From Verrucomicrobia bacterium SCGC AAA164-E04 (GTDB lineage: Bacteria; Verrucomicrobiota; Verrucomicrobiia; Limisphaerales; AAA164-E04), in contig KB911979.1 in NCBI GenBank assembly GCA_000383715.1, positions 58,100 through 122,099 on the forward strand: 64,000 bases of DNA, in the 5' to 3' direction. The first letter of the stretch is position 1. The number at the start of each line of letters is the position of its first letter. Shown here one piece after another: positions 45,801-53,956 of this stretch. A program made the position numbers and the translations under genes. The notes beneath the pieces were generated by a model that was given only the letters and a program-made list of their open reading frames with translations, did no database searches and had not been told where the DNA came from.

Positions 45801-45962
45801 ATGCTCATCAAATGCCATGGCTACCGGGTCGATGACCAAAGGTTCACTCACCACACATTCAATAACAACATCCTCGCTGGTCGAGAATTCAGAAACATCC
45901 AGCGCGCTGAGAGTGAACCCTGACAATAAAAACAGCAGGCATGATACACGCTTTTTGTTCAT
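42900..45962 (-). CDS. PVC-type heme-binding propeller protein (membrane-bound dehydrogenase domain, HEAT, CxxCH)
   Basis: 1,020 residues from the ATG at 45962, which starts a signal peptide (MNKKRVSCLLFLLSGF). The open frame extends much further upstream, but that part overlaps the previous gene and looks non-coding; a start at 46004 is also possible. A beta-propeller dehydrogenase domain (IDPVAMAFDEHQRMWVAENRAYP, DTNLDGCYEKRTTFATGLSYP, GWIYLAGGL) is followed by a helical HEAT-like middle and a C-terminal cytochrome c with C903-S-S-C-H907 (LCSSCHRLDQTGQALGPDL). It probably oxidises a sugar or alcohol in the periplasm and passes electrons to its own heme. Confidence 0.9.
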   Translation of the reverse strand: MNKKRVSCLLFLLSGFTLSALDVSEFSTSEDVVIECVVSEPLVIDPVAMAFDEHQRMWVAENRAYPSVAPDVRQGQIALLEDTNLDGCYEKRTTFATGLSYPNGVIPWEGGVIVTDAPNILFMKDTDGDGKSDVRQTLLTGFDTSRSTQLRVNDPTLGPGGWIYLAGGLSGGRVKAPWQSNDSIIDMRRHDIRFHPYTWQLKATTGKSQYGLDIDRKGNRFICMNRVQVQHVMAEESDWGNHPFFPFSQTVENLPKERVDDLLRGYNAGARIFPLTQHETTADSHAGTFTAACAVTIYESNGLPEKYYGHVFSCDPTGNLIHFDYLEPKGPGFAVKRQESETEFVASRNPWFRPVFLTTGPEGALYVCDMRRQTIEHPDYLPEEIRKRTDFENGNDMGRIYRVRAKSASALKTKAPHEQANSQSEDMRAFREATYTGNEWRIESSFRRIAENSGSKGTRLEAFSALMKAWKTVHPDYQHWLLSLLDEEQQTHRRNLLDALAEVTPEGRTAIIKTIGQQSVETNAADNAIEKWYRSTFASSTPSDETLPPMLRFRLALEMDSWNQPHRSEVLAMILARDSRWEWTRSAVIQSSKGDALLLLKELFLSLFKISDLNESESQNIPALNHAGMLVSVEKLSEIAILEGANPSDILNTVLIGRKYNHRDIVPGNRANLTLEARKHSNEQGRREADAFFLAAMLLGMHESGKLPPPDTTKVWLEWGDPASLEAWKKVKKTLSVYSADHLTEEKKSVLHRFRILSGQEDWVWKLHEAVDLNDAALLDLVIEASRSALANEILSEIFTPTIWTRLPHAARNQFLQTACSDQRHAGLVFNAIENGLLPAGMLNIHLRNQWNRVLSGGQKERLESLSGKQVSIDALASFERLKPAAKMQGTPAKGKNLFLNLCSSCHRLDQTGQALGPDLYGIRNQAKESILLHITDPNREITSGFEGVEWTTSGETFIGLLAFDNGNQIRMQLPSGINLTFQRNQGALRNLDLSLMPEGILNALTHQQVADLLAYLRGE

Positions 45963-46029
45963 GCTGGGGTGGTGGAATGCCTGGTCACGATTAAGCTGGC
46001 TCATTGTCAGAGGTTCATCCCTTGATTGA

Positions 46030-47535
46030 TTACTGCTCGTTGGACGAATGGAGACTATGCGCCATTGCTGAAAGCAGATCGGTGATTTTAATCGAAGCCT
46101 GTCTCTCAAGATAGCTGCTGCGTGCACGCCATGTTTCATATCCTCCCCATGCATGTTGTTGAGGAGTCGGGAGGTAGCCGTTGTAACCGTTCGCCAGTTC
46201 CACAATCATCGTTTTGCCGAAAGGTGAGTCGTTTTTCAATTGAAGCCCGATCTCTGCAAAGGTTTCCGTCGGCAGTGTCATGATTCCTAAATCGCCTATT
46301 TGGATTACCTGGAACTTGGCTGCAACTTGATCTGGGAAATCTTGAAGCAATAAGGATTCCCTCGCATAAATTTCCGGCTGACTCCAGCGGCTGAGATCTT
46401 TTTCCTGTGCTTCTTTCAGTATACGATGTATGCGATCCATTTCGTGTGGTTCAGGTTTCCTGACGCCCAGTGGTATCTCGCGCTCGATCGATTTCAACGG
46501 GAGTGATGAATGCCATTGAATGTCCTTCATTGCATTCATCACAGAATCCGCCACATCGTTGGCGACAAATTGGATCTGCTCATACAGGGCCTTTCTGGCT
46601 GGAGCTTTCTGTAATGCATAATTCAGATTGTTGACGTCTCCACTTGCGCCGTTGGATAATATGCCAATGCAAGGCTTGGTCTGGCCACTGGATTTGAGTT
46701 TCAGTGAAAGGGCATTCGCGAAGGCACCGAAATAATCAGCCGACAGACCTTGGACCCCACCTACGTAGTGAAGGCTGTAGTTCGCATAAATGCACAGAGG
46801 TGAACCGTCTGGGCGAGCAATGGCCAGGATGGATACATCGGGATCGGTTGGCCCTGCAGGACCTTTCAAGTCGGGATTGCCGTATCCAGGGTTCATGCGC
46901 ACTGAATCGGCATCGGAGCCAAAGGGGTTTTCGTAGGTGGCTCCGGGCTTGAGATGCCAACGACGGTTGTGGACATGTCGGGGATTTGTGGTTTTTGTCC
47001 AACCGGCTTGAGCTGGCTCGAGTTGACGATAGGTTTTAACGATACCCTTGGCAATTTGGTCAATCAGTAATGGTAAATAGTCGGTTTCACCGTCATTCAG
47101 AAAGAGACCAGTCAATGGCGGGGCGGAGTGTGTATGAGTGGCTGAAAGCATCATATGTGAAGTTGGAATACCGGTCAGTGCAGACGCTTTGAGTTTGGCC
47201 TGATCGAATACGCTCCGGGGAATGACGCAATTATCTATCGTTCCCAGAACGAGAGTGGTCAGGCTATTATCCAGAACGAGGATTCTTGCTTTAAGCGGGT
47301 CATGAATTCTCTGGGCCTGATTAGGCCTCATGGAACCAGCCATTCGGATGGGAAGATAAGATGGGGTGATGTCCGTTACCGTTGCAGCTGCTCTCAAGGC
47401 CCTTGTTCGGTTTTGTGCCCGGAGTGTCGATTCAATACAAGTTCCCCAAATGGCAATGAGAACCACCGAATAGCTCAATAAACCGGGCATGGTAACCTTT
47501 CTCGAATGGGCACTGCAAAATGACGAGTTTTTCAT
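46030..47535 (-). CDS. Secreted neutral/alkaline ceramidase-like hydrolase
   Basis: 501 residues with a signal or anchor segment at about 19-35. ATVTDITPSYLPIRMAGS is the typical start of the neutral/alkaline non-lysosomal ceramidase N-terminal domain, MMLSATHTHSAPPL carries the metal-binding HxH, and ANYSLHYVGG and LSNGASGDVNN are further conserved sites. No C-terminal ceramidase domain is present, as in many PVC homologues. The real substrate need not be ceramide. It ends 68 bp before the chosen start of the PVC heme gene and follows the PPC gene by 12 bp. Confidence 0.88.
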   Translation of the reverse strand: MKNSSFCSAHSRKVTMPGLLSYSVVLIAIWGTCIESTLRAQNRTRALRAAATVTDITPSYLPIRMAGSMRPNQAQRIHDPLKARILVLDNSLTTLVLGTIDNCVIPRSVFDQAKLKASALTGIPTSHMMLSATHTHSAPPLTGLFLNDGETDYLPLLIDQIAKGIVKTYRQLEPAQAGWTKTTNPRHVHNRRWHLKPGATYENPFGSDADSVRMNPGYGNPDLKGPAGPTDPDVSILAIARPDGSPLCIYANYSLHYVGGVQGLSADYFGAFANALSLKLKSSGQTKPCIGILSNGASGDVNNLNYALQKAPARKALYEQIQFVANDVADSVMNAMKDIQWHSSLPLKSIEREIPLGVRKPEPHEMDRIHRILKEAQEKDLSRWSQPEIYARESLLLQDFPDQVAAKFQVIQIGDLGIMTLPTETFAEIGLQLKNDSPFGKTMIVELANGYNGYLPTPQQHAWGGYETWRARSSYLERQASIKITDLLSAMAHSLHSSNEQ

Positions 47536-47547
47536 GATTGATGATGT

Positions 47548-49230
47548 TTAGTTTTCTTCGGGTTCTTTGGCTTGTGTCTTTGGTTGAATGGTCAACCAAA
47601 GGTGATGGATCTTCCGATAAACCTGATCCAGATAACCGGATGGCACTCCGTTGTTGACTTTTGTAGTGACGGTGGCTTTTCCCGCCAGAAACGTTTTATT
47701 CCAATCATCCTGTTCCTTCCCGATGATACTCAGCAAGCCTTGAAACTGAGATGAAGAAGGGGTTGCATGCAGGTTAAGAGTGATCTCCTTGCGTTTTTTA
47801 TCGGCAATTACCGGGGCGCAGGAAACACCTGCGGGTAAATTGGCAGGTTGAATGATCAAAGTTCGGGTGTGACCATGTCTGCGCTCAATGCCAACTTTGA
47901 TTTCAAGTGATTCACCGGGCTTCAATGCGAATTCGCTCTCGCTCGTGGTCAGTTCACATGTGGGCTGTTTGATTGAATGAATGAGTCGGTAGACCTGATT
48001 GTTGCCTCCCTGATGTGTCAGGGAGGTGACTTTGAGAAAGTAAGGTCCGGACTTGGGCGATTTCCAGATGATCCTTGGATCGTTCATGGTGGCCGCATCG
48101 TCATCGGACTTGATCTCTTTCCCGTTTGCACCATAAAGCTTCAACAGTAGATCGGTGGGATACCCCAGGCGTGCCGATTGAATTTCAAATTGATGCCATG
48201 CCTCATTTCCGACATCGAGGGAGAACCAGTCAACATCTTCGTTCGATTGAATGATGCCTCGCGCACTTGAACTCAAGGGGGTGGCATTCTCCTTTGAGTT
48301 GTTGGGTTCAATTTCAGGGTTCACACGGTTGGCAAAAATCAAAGCGCTCTGAAAATCAGTGGCCAGTTCCATGGAAGACTGGAAAGAACGACCTCTTTTT
48401 TTTAGCGCGCCCGGTGTCGCAAGATTCCAACCGGTCAACGTGAGGTCGCCCTCGCTGGAGGCGTTCTTTTCGCGGATGTAAGCTGAGTCACTCATGAAGA
48501 GCCTGTATATATAACCGTCGCCGCCACCCAGTTCTTCGCTGGAAGTTGCGGGGTAGGGGAACCCCATCACCTGGATCCAGTAGTAGCCCGTTGATGGCAC
48601 TTTATAAAGGATGCAGGGGTCCAGGTAATAGTGGTCATGATTCCAATCCAGAACTCTGTTGTCCTCATTCAACAGGCGAAGAATGGCGTCGGTTGTTGAA
48701 CCCAGAACATAGGCATCCAGTCTTGCAATAAACGTTTGACCTGCCTGGAGGTGAAGCCGAAAGATGTCGGTGTCTTGTCTGCGATTCAGCCTGCCGTGAG
48801 TCAGGACGGGGAGATCGTGGATTGAATTTGCCTCACCGATCCTGTCATTAGGCTCCGATTCTTCTCCATCGCTGGTCTGCGAGACAATGATGTAGCGTGG
48901 TGTCGATGCGCCTTCATCATTGTAGAATCGAACAAGCCTGGGGCCGAGTGGCGCATTTTTATCAGCAATCACCCGCCATACTTTTTCCTTTTCCTCTGGT
49001 TCAAAGAGAACCCCGGTCCCCGAAACCCAGACTTGAGGTGGCCAGGGATCGAGTTCTCCTGTTGATCGAATTGATCGGGAGGCACCTGCACTGATGCCGG
49101 CAGGGTAAAGATGTTGCAATGTGGGTGAAGCTGCTTGCGCTTTCATTGTTGCGCCGCAGATAACAAGTGCCGTCACTAGATACCTCACTGCACGGGAAAC
49201 TCGATTTGGTAAGCTCTTTCGCAAAGACAT
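47548..49230 (-). CDS. Secreted protein with pre-peptidase C-terminal (PPC) domains
   Basis: 560 residues with a signal peptide ending near KAQAAS. Two PPC-type beta-sandwich domains are visible. The first begins ESEPNDRIGEANSIHDLP and continues DTDIFRLHLQAGQTFIARLDA; the second begins EIEPNNSKENATPLSS and continues DVDWFSLDVGNEAWHQFEI. The first 100 residues resemble an IPT/TIG-like domain (LQHLYPAGISAGASRSI), and the last 130 are another beta domain. No peptidase domain is attached. It is the first gene of the minus-strand catabolic cluster and probably binds the substrate or other secreted proteins. Confidence 0.85.
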   Translation of the reverse strand: MSLRKSLPNRVSRAVRYLVTALVICGATMKAQAASPTLQHLYPAGISAGASRSIRSTGELDPWPPQVWVSGTGVLFEPEEKEKVWRVIADKNAPLGPRLVRFYNDEGASTPRYIIVSQTSDGEESEPNDRIGEANSIHDLPVLTHGRLNRRQDTDIFRLHLQAGQTFIARLDAYVLGSTTDAILRLLNEDNRVLDWNHDHYYLDPCILYKVPSTGYYWIQVMGFPYPATSSEELGGGDGYIYRLFMSDSAYIREKNASSEGDLTLTGWNLATPGALKKRGRSFQSSMELATDFQSALIFANRVNPEIEPNNSKENATPLSSSARGIIQSNEDVDWFSLDVGNEAWHQFEIQSARLGYPTDLLLKLYGANGKEIKSDDDAATMNDPRIIWKSPKSGPYFLKVTSLTHQGGNNQVYRLIHSIKQPTCELTTSESEFALKPGESLEIKVGIERRHGHTRTLIIQPANLPAGVSCAPVIADKKRKEITLNLHATPSSSQFQGLLSIIGKEQDDWNKTFLAGKATVTTKVNNGVPSGYLDQVYRKIHHLWLTIQPKTQAKEPEEN

Positions 49231-49336
49231 GATCAGGGTGCTATGTGAAATCTAAATGAAATGTATTCGATGCATCAAGTTCACAGTCGAAAGATTGTGA
49301 CTTGTTTCGTGCATGGGCCGAACCTATGTTAATACC

Positions 49337-49798
49337 ATGTCGATCATCGTCACCTTGCTTGTGGTTGGAAGTCTGCTGCTACTAGCCGAGATTTTCATTC
49401 CAGGCATGATTGCCGGAACCATTGGCGCTATTTGCTTTCTTTTTGCCATCATGGCTGCTTACCGAGAATACGATGCGCCCGATAGCCATTATCTTGCAAT
49501 CGGAATCATTTTGTTGGCTGGAATTGAATTCATTGCGTGGTTGCGTTTTTTCCCTGACAGCAAACTGGCTGAACGATTTGTGTCGAAAGGTTCAATCGGA
49601 ACTTTGGGTAATGAGCGTCCTGAGTTGATTGGACAAAAGGGGGTTGCGGTGACTGACTTGAGGCCAAGTGGAGCTGTGCGCTTGGATTCAGGCGGCAAGA
49701 TTGACGTGGTTTCCGAAGGGAATTTGATTGAGTGCGACACGCGGGTCGGGGTCATTGATGTCGAAGGACTCCGGGTTGTTGTTCGTCAGGAGGATTAA
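49337..49798 (+). CDS. NfeD-like membrane protein
   Basis: 153 residues from the ATG at 49337; an ATG eight codons earlier is also in frame. Three membrane segments (about 4-21, 25-42, 53-72) and a C-terminal OB-fold domain, ELIGQKGVAVTDLRPSGAVRLDSGGKIDVVSEGN, identify the short NfeD form without the ClpP-like protease. The next gene is a flotillin, the usual partner. The C-terminal OB domain likely contacts FloA at the membrane. It is divergent from the PPC gene. Confidence 0.9.
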   Translation: MSIIVTLLVVGSLLLLAEIFIPGMIAGTIGAICFLFAIMAAYREYDAPDSHYLAIGIILLAGIEFIAWLRFFPDSKLAERFVSKGSIGTLGNERPELIGQKGVAVTDLRPSGAVRLDSGGKIDVVSEGNLIECDTRVGVIDVEGLRVVVRQED

Positions 49799-49888
49799 AC
49801 TCGGATTTTTTCCACTATGTTTTGCAATCTCACCCTCGGCCTGCTATTCTGTTTCCATAAACAATTTACTTCTTAATCAACTACGCAT

Positions 49889-50911
49889 ATGTCTACATTA
49901 GAGATTTTCGGCTTGGGCCTAGCCATCGTCATCGTCCTTGTTGGAGCACTGCTCATGATCAACTTCTTCACGATTTGGTTAAGAGCTCTCTTCTCAGGCG
50001 CTCGAGTATCCATCACCGAGTTGGTTGCACTTAGATTGCAGAATGCTCCGGTTGGTCTAGTCGTTAATGTCAGGATTACCGCCATCAAATCCGGAATTTC
50101 GCTGAGCATTGACGATTTATCGGCCCATTTTCTTGCCGGTGGCAGTATTGAAATGGTGGTGCAATCCCTCATTGCTGCGCGCAAAGCGAACATTCGGCTC
50201 GAATACGATCGTGCCTGTGCTATCGATCTCGCTACCAAGGGCACTGGTAAAACGGTCATTGAGGCTGTCAAAACTTCTGTCAATCCTCGTGTCATCGATT
50301 GTCCGAACCCAAATGCCGGTAAAGGCACCATCGATGCCGTTGCAAAGGACGGGATCGTGATCAAGGCGCGTGCCCGAGTGACTGTTCGAACCAACCTTGA
50401 TCGCTTTGTCGGCGGTGCCACCGAGGAAACCATTGTTGCAAGGGTGGGTGAAGGCATTGTTTCTACCATTGGCTCTTCTGACTCATACAAAGATGTTCTC
50501 GAGAATCCAGACCGAATTTCCAAGACTGTCTTGGGCAAGTCATTGGACAGCAATACGGCGTTCGAAATCCTGTCAATCGACATTGCAGATGTAGATGTTG
50601 GCGAAAATGTTGGAGCCAAACTGCAAGCTGAACAGGCTGACGCCAACAAACTCATCGCCCAGGCTCAGGCTGAAGTAAGGCGCGCAGCCGCGGTCGCCAC
50701 GGAACAGGAAATGGTTGCCCGTGTCGAGGAAATGCGTGCACGAGTGGTGGAAGCCGAAGCTCAGGTCCCACTCGCAATTTCCGAAGCCTTTCGTAGTGGA
50801 AATCTGGGTGTAATGGACCATTATCGTCTAAACAACATTCAGGCAGACACCACCATGCGCGATGCTATCGGCAAGGATGATGACCGGCCGGATGCCTCCA
50901 TCGACGGCTGA
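49889..50911 (+). CDS. floA: Flotillin-like protein FloA
   Basis: 340 residues, the normal size for FloA (YqfA). An N-terminal hairpin membrane segment (about 7-35) is followed by the SPFH domain ([60 protein letters not shown]) and a Glu/Ala-rich flotillin coiled coil ([20 protein letters not shown]). Flotillins scaffold membrane microdomains and affect fluidity, secretion and wall synthesis. It follows NfeD by 90 bp. This is the FloA rather than the FloT form. Confidence 0.97.
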   Translation: MSTLEIFGLGLAIVIVLVGALLMINFFTIWLRALFSGARVSITELVALRLQNAPVGLVVNVRITAIKSGISLSIDDLSAHFLAGGSIEMVVQSLIAARKANIRLEYDRACAIDLATKGTGKTVIEAVKTSVNPRVIDCPNPNAGKGTIDAVAKDGIVIKARARVTVRTNLDRFVGGATEETIVARVGEGIVSTIGSSDSYKDVLENPDRISKTVLGKSLDSNTAFEILSIDIADVDVGENVGAKLQAEQADANKLIAQAQAEVRRAAAVATEQEMVARVEEMRARVVEAEAQVPLAISEAFRSGNLGVMDHYRLNNIQADTTMRDAIGKDDDRPDASIDG

Positions 50912-50953
50912 TTCTTGCTCAAACAGTGAAGGTCCTAATGGCAATTACGTGTG

Positions 50954-51601
50954 ATGCTGGCATTTTTAGATAACGGTTTTTTCCTTTTTCTGGTCATTGC
51001 TTTGTTGTCTGCTGTGTCCGATTGGATAAGCAAACGTCGAGCTGCCAAAAAAGAGGATGACAGTTTATCGGTTCCTCCAATCACCACCGGGCGTGCAACA
51101 GGGGTTCCTGAACCAGCCCTTGGAGATTCACCTCAACGCAAGCTTCCTAAGATTTTTGCGCATCTTGAGCAGGAGCTAAAGCGTCTTGCCAAGGAGCCGC
51201 CCGTGGTCGAGGTTCTCGAAGAGCCTGCTGTCCGCAGGGAAAACTCTTCCGAATCTTTTGGAGAGCAGCATCGTGAAATATTTGGAGAGCAGGATCGCGA
51301 AACATTTGGAGAGCCAGATCCTCTGGCTGCCCAGAAAAAGAAATTAGCGGATGCTGAGCGTATCAAAAAGGAAGCGGAGACCAAGTTAGCTAACGCCAAA
51401 AAAACTGCCCTCCGGAAAAAAGCTACTTTACCTCAAAAAACAACACACGCCCTTCCCCAAATGGGTATAACCCCAAGAAAATTAAGGCGTTGGGTGAGGA
51501 ATGCTCCTCAATTGAGGGTTGCTATCGCTCTGAATACCATTCTAGAAACTCCAAAAGGCCTTCAGCATGCTTCTCAAAAAAATCCGGACCGTGGCTTCTA
51601 G
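50954..51601 (+). CDS. Membrane-anchored coiled-coil protein with a short tandem repeat
   Basis: 215 residues from the ATG at 50954 (a GTG one codon earlier is possible). One N-terminal membrane helix (about 3-18), a basic stop, then a hydrophilic Glu/Lys-rich region with a threefold repeat SFGEQHRE / IFGEQDRE / TFGEPD at about 101-121. An Ala/Lys-rich helix (AQKKKLADAERIKKEAETKLA) and a basic C-terminus with LRVAIALNTILETPKGLQ complete it. I do not recognise the family; that last motif looks conserved in kind. It follows floA by 42 bp and may be a third member of the flotillin operon. Confidence 0.65.
   Translation: MLAFLDNGFFLFLVIALLSAVSDWISKRRAAKKEDDSLSVPPITTGRATGVPEPALGDSPQRKLPKIFAHLEQELKRLAKEPPVVEVLEEPAVRRENSSESFGEQHREIFGEQDRETFGEPDPLAAQKKKLADAERIKKEAETKLANAKKTALRKKATLPQKTTHALPQMGITPRKLRRWVRNAPQLRVAIALNTILETPKGLQHASQKNPDRGF
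51254..51321 (+). repeat. Three 24-bp in-frame tandem repeats
   Basis: Units at 51254-51277, 51278-51301 and a partial third at 51302-51321 share TTTGGAGAGC and encode xFGEQxRE. Length change by whole units would keep the frame. Confidence 0.8.
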
Positions 51602-51626
51602 GTTGAGTGGCTTCAAGGGTTTGTAA

Positions 51627-52826
51627 TCAAGTGCCTATCTCGCGCATGGATTGCTTCAGCTTATCCAGTCCTTCATCGAAAGCAGCTGCTAGCTTAAAAA
51701 CTGTTACGCCTTTTACTCTTCGCCTGAACTTCCTATAGTAGTCGACGGCCTCTGGCATGTCCATTTTGTTGGCGGCTACGATGAAAGGTTTTTTGAGCAT
51801 TTCGGGATCGTATAATTCGAGTTCCTGTCTCAGCTGATCGTAGTCATCCCACGGCTTGCGTGCATCTGTTCCAGCCATATCAATCATGAGAACCAGAGCC
51901 TTGCAGCGCTGAATATGGCGAAGAAACGCGTGACCGAGCCCAACGTTTTGATGCGCCCCATCGATCAGACCGGGAATGTCGCAAACGTTCATTCGATGAT
52001 AATCTTCAAACTCCATGACTCCTATCTGAGGGTGAAGCGTCGTAAATGGATAAGCAGCAATCTTGGGGCGTGCTTTGGAAAGCGCAGTCAGAAGGGTTGA
52101 TTTTCCTGCGTTTGGATATCCTACCAGGCCAATTTCCGCCAAAATGCGTAATTCAAGAATAAATGTACCCTCCTCGCCCGGCTTGCCTGGCTGTGCAATG
52201 CGGGGCGTCTGGTTGCGTGAATTGGCAAAATGTTGATTCCCCAGACCACCCTTGCCTCCTTGGCACAGCAGAATTTGCTGGCCATGCTCCACCAAATCAA
52301 CCACTAATTCCCTCTGAACGGCTGAATCAGCTTGGTCGTCATCCTCCTCTTGGTGCTCCAAGTTAAATTCCATTCCTTTCTCAGGCCCTCTTTGTCGAAT
52401 TTTTGCGGATTTCAGGGCTTCATTTTCTTGCAATTCCTGATCATCATCCTCGATTTCTTCCTTATCTTGATTGGATCGAAGAAGGGGCATCTTCTGGCTA
52501 GGTTTTGCGACTTTGGGTGCTGAAGGATCAATGAACCTCCAAACGGTCGTCCCGCAGGGGACTTTGATAACGACAGGTGCACCACTTTTTCCGGTTTTGT
52601 TTTTGCCCAGACCCGGAAGGCCGTTTTTAGCACGTGTTTTCGGACAGTAATACTGTGCGACAAGATTATTAATATCGTGGCTTGCCTCGAGAATAATGTC
52701 ACCTCCCTTGCCTCCATCGCCCCCCGAGGGGCCACCTTTAGGTCGGAAAGCTTCGCGCAACAATGCGATGCAGCCATTACCACCGTCTCCGGCTTTGGCA
52801 TAGATTTTGACTGAATCGATGAACAT
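51627..52826 (-). CDS. obgE: Obg/CgtA GTPase with a large acidic insertion in the OBG domain
   Basis: 399 residues. The glycine-rich OBG domain (FRPKGGPSGGDGGKGGDI) is interrupted after KVPCGTTVWRFIDP by about 70 residues rich in Asp/Glu/Gln/Lys (about 100-170, with EEIEDDDQELQEN). It resumes at RELVVDLVEHGQQILLCQGGKGGLGN, where ordinary Obg has only a short turn. The GTPase domain is intact: Walker A GYPNAGKST, DIPG and NKMD. There is no C-terminal OCT domain. Obg acts in 50S ribosome maturation and stress control. It follows rpmA, with a terminator between, so it may have its own promoter. Confidence 0.95.
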   Translation of the reverse strand: MFIDSVKIYAKAGDGGNGCIALLREAFRPKGGPSGGDGGKGGDIILEASHDINNLVAQYYCPKTRAKNGLPGLGKNKTGKSGAPVVIKVPCGTTVWRFIDPSAPKVAKPSQKMPLLRSNQDKEEIEDDDQELQENEALKSAKIRQRGPEKGMEFNLEHQEEDDDQADSAVQRELVVDLVEHGQQILLCQGGKGGLGNQHFANSRNQTPRIAQPGKPGEEGTFILELRILAEIGLVGYPNAGKSTLLTALSKARPKIAAYPFTTLHPQIGVMEFEDYHRMNVCDIPGLIDGAHQNVGLGHAFLRHIQRCKALVLMIDMAGTDARKPWDDYDQLRQELELYDPEMLKKPFIVAANKMDMPEAVDYYRKFRRRVKGVTVFKLAAAFDEGLDKLKQSMREIGT

Positions 52827-52889
52827 ATTTAAAAGAAGGTGAGACGTGAGCGGGACCGTTTATTCTGTGTAACAGCCTGATTAACGGAC

Positions 52890-52917
52890 AAAAAAAGGCG
52901 AGGCTCAGCCTCGCCTT
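52890..52917 (-). terminator. Intrinsic terminator after rplU-rpmA
   Basis: On the minus strand a perfect 10-bp GC-rich stem (AAGGCGAGGC / GCCTCGCCTT, three-base loop) is followed by seven T. It lies about 50 bases after the rpmA stop and 64 bases before the obg start, so it should end or attenuate the ribosomal protein transcript. Confidence 0.85.
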
Positions 52918-52967
52918 GTGTAAATGCTTTGTTTGAGACTTCTCCGAGGAGTCGTCCAATGGAAAAA

Positions 52968-53216
52968 CTAGGCTACAGATTCGACGTTCACGCGGCGGCT
53001 GTCCTTGTCGAAGAAAACCTTGCCGTCTGAAAGTGCGAATAAAGTCCAGTCGCGTCCTTGTCCAACATTGACGCCAGGAACAAACTTGCTGCCGCGCTGA
53101 CGGATGAGGATGTTGCCTGCGCGCACGGTTTGACCGCCAAATTTCTTCACGCCAAGACGTTTGCTGTTACTGTCGCGACCGTTACGTGAACTACCCTGTC
53201 CTTTTTTATGTGCCAT
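52968..53216 (-). CDS. rpmA: 50S ribosomal protein L27
   Basis: 82 residues, beginning [20 protein letters not shown], with [17 protein letters not shown] and the following [15 protein letters not shown], all diagnostic. The N-terminus starts directly with AHKKG, so no leader needing removal as in Firmicutes. L27 reaches the peptidyl-transferase centre. It follows rplU by 15 bp. Confidence 0.98.
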   Translation of the reverse strand: MAHKKGQGSSRNGRDSNSKRLGVKKFGGQTVRAGNILIRQRGSKFVPGVNVGQGRDWTLFALSDGKVFFDKDSRRVNVESVA

Positions 53217-53231
53217 GCTTGAATCCTTGTC

Positions 53232-53543
53232 TTATGCGTTGATTTCTTTGACTTGAATGACGGTGAGCTCCTGACGATGACCGATGGTTTTTCGGTGAGC
53301 CTTACGGCGTCGCAATTTGTATGTCAATACCTTGGGGCCTCGCTTGTGCTTAAGCACATCTGCCACAACTGTCGCTGAATCGACTGTCGGCGCGCCGACT
53401 TTCAAGTCTCCATCATTGTTGACCATTAAAATTTTATTAAACGTCACAGGCTTTCCAGCCTCGACGTCTAAACGTTCGATCTCTAGCTTGTCGCCAGATT
53501 TCACTCGGTATTGCTTGCCACCTGTTTCTAGAACCGCGTACAT
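53232..53543 (-). CDS. rplU: 50S ribosomal protein L21
   Basis: 103 residues. MYAVLETGGKQYRVKSGDKL and the C-terminal RRRKAHRKTIGHRQELTVIQ identify L21. First gene of rplU-rpmA-(terminator)-obg. Confidence 0.98.
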   Translation of the reverse strand: MYAVLETGGKQYRVKSGDKLEIERLDVEAGKPVTFNKILMVNNDGDLKVGAPTVDSATVVADVLKHKRGPKVLTYKLRRRKAHRKTIGHRQELTVIQVKEINA

Positions 53544-53956
53544 AATCCAAATTTATCCCTTAAGTAGGAACGACAATAAAACCAAATAAGCCTTTTGGTG
53601 TCAATGTCTGAACTTAAATATTTTGAGTCATTATTCACACATTCAACATCCGTCCGGTGCCACTCACCATCAAAATCATCGGCGTTGATTTCAAGTTCCA
53701 GAATCAATGGATCTGAGCTCGTAGATCGCCTGTGTCCTGATCTGATGTTGGCTGATCCGCTTCACCTGAATGGATCGTCTCAGGCGGCTGCGTGGTTGCG
53801 GGCAGCGCGGTGTGGTTTGAGCTTCGCAAGCGGTAGTCTCTGGATGACTTGGCAGCACGCCCCTCCATTGCTTCTTCGCTGACTTTGCCTCGGTCTTGCT
53901 TGATCACTTGCATTGTATGCGTATATTGGGCACAGATTTATCAATTTCTTCTCTAT
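53544..53956. other. Intergenic region between divergent rplU and flippase-like gene
   Basis: About 410 bases with the promoters of both directions. Two opposed open frames of 95 codons (53595-53882, plus) and 69 codons (53704-53913, minus, Gln/Ser/Thr/Asp-rich) overlap each other; neither has a recognisable domain and both are treated as unsupported. Confidence 0.5.

Noticed and set aside
42900..46205. Long 1,101-codon reading of the PVC heme gene
   Set aside because: The first 67-81 codons overlap the ceramidase-like gene and lack a signal peptide; starts at 46004 or 45962 are better.
53595..53913. Two opposed small open frames between rplU and the flippase-like gene
   Set aside because: They overlap each other, have no domain or start signal, and lie in a promoter region.
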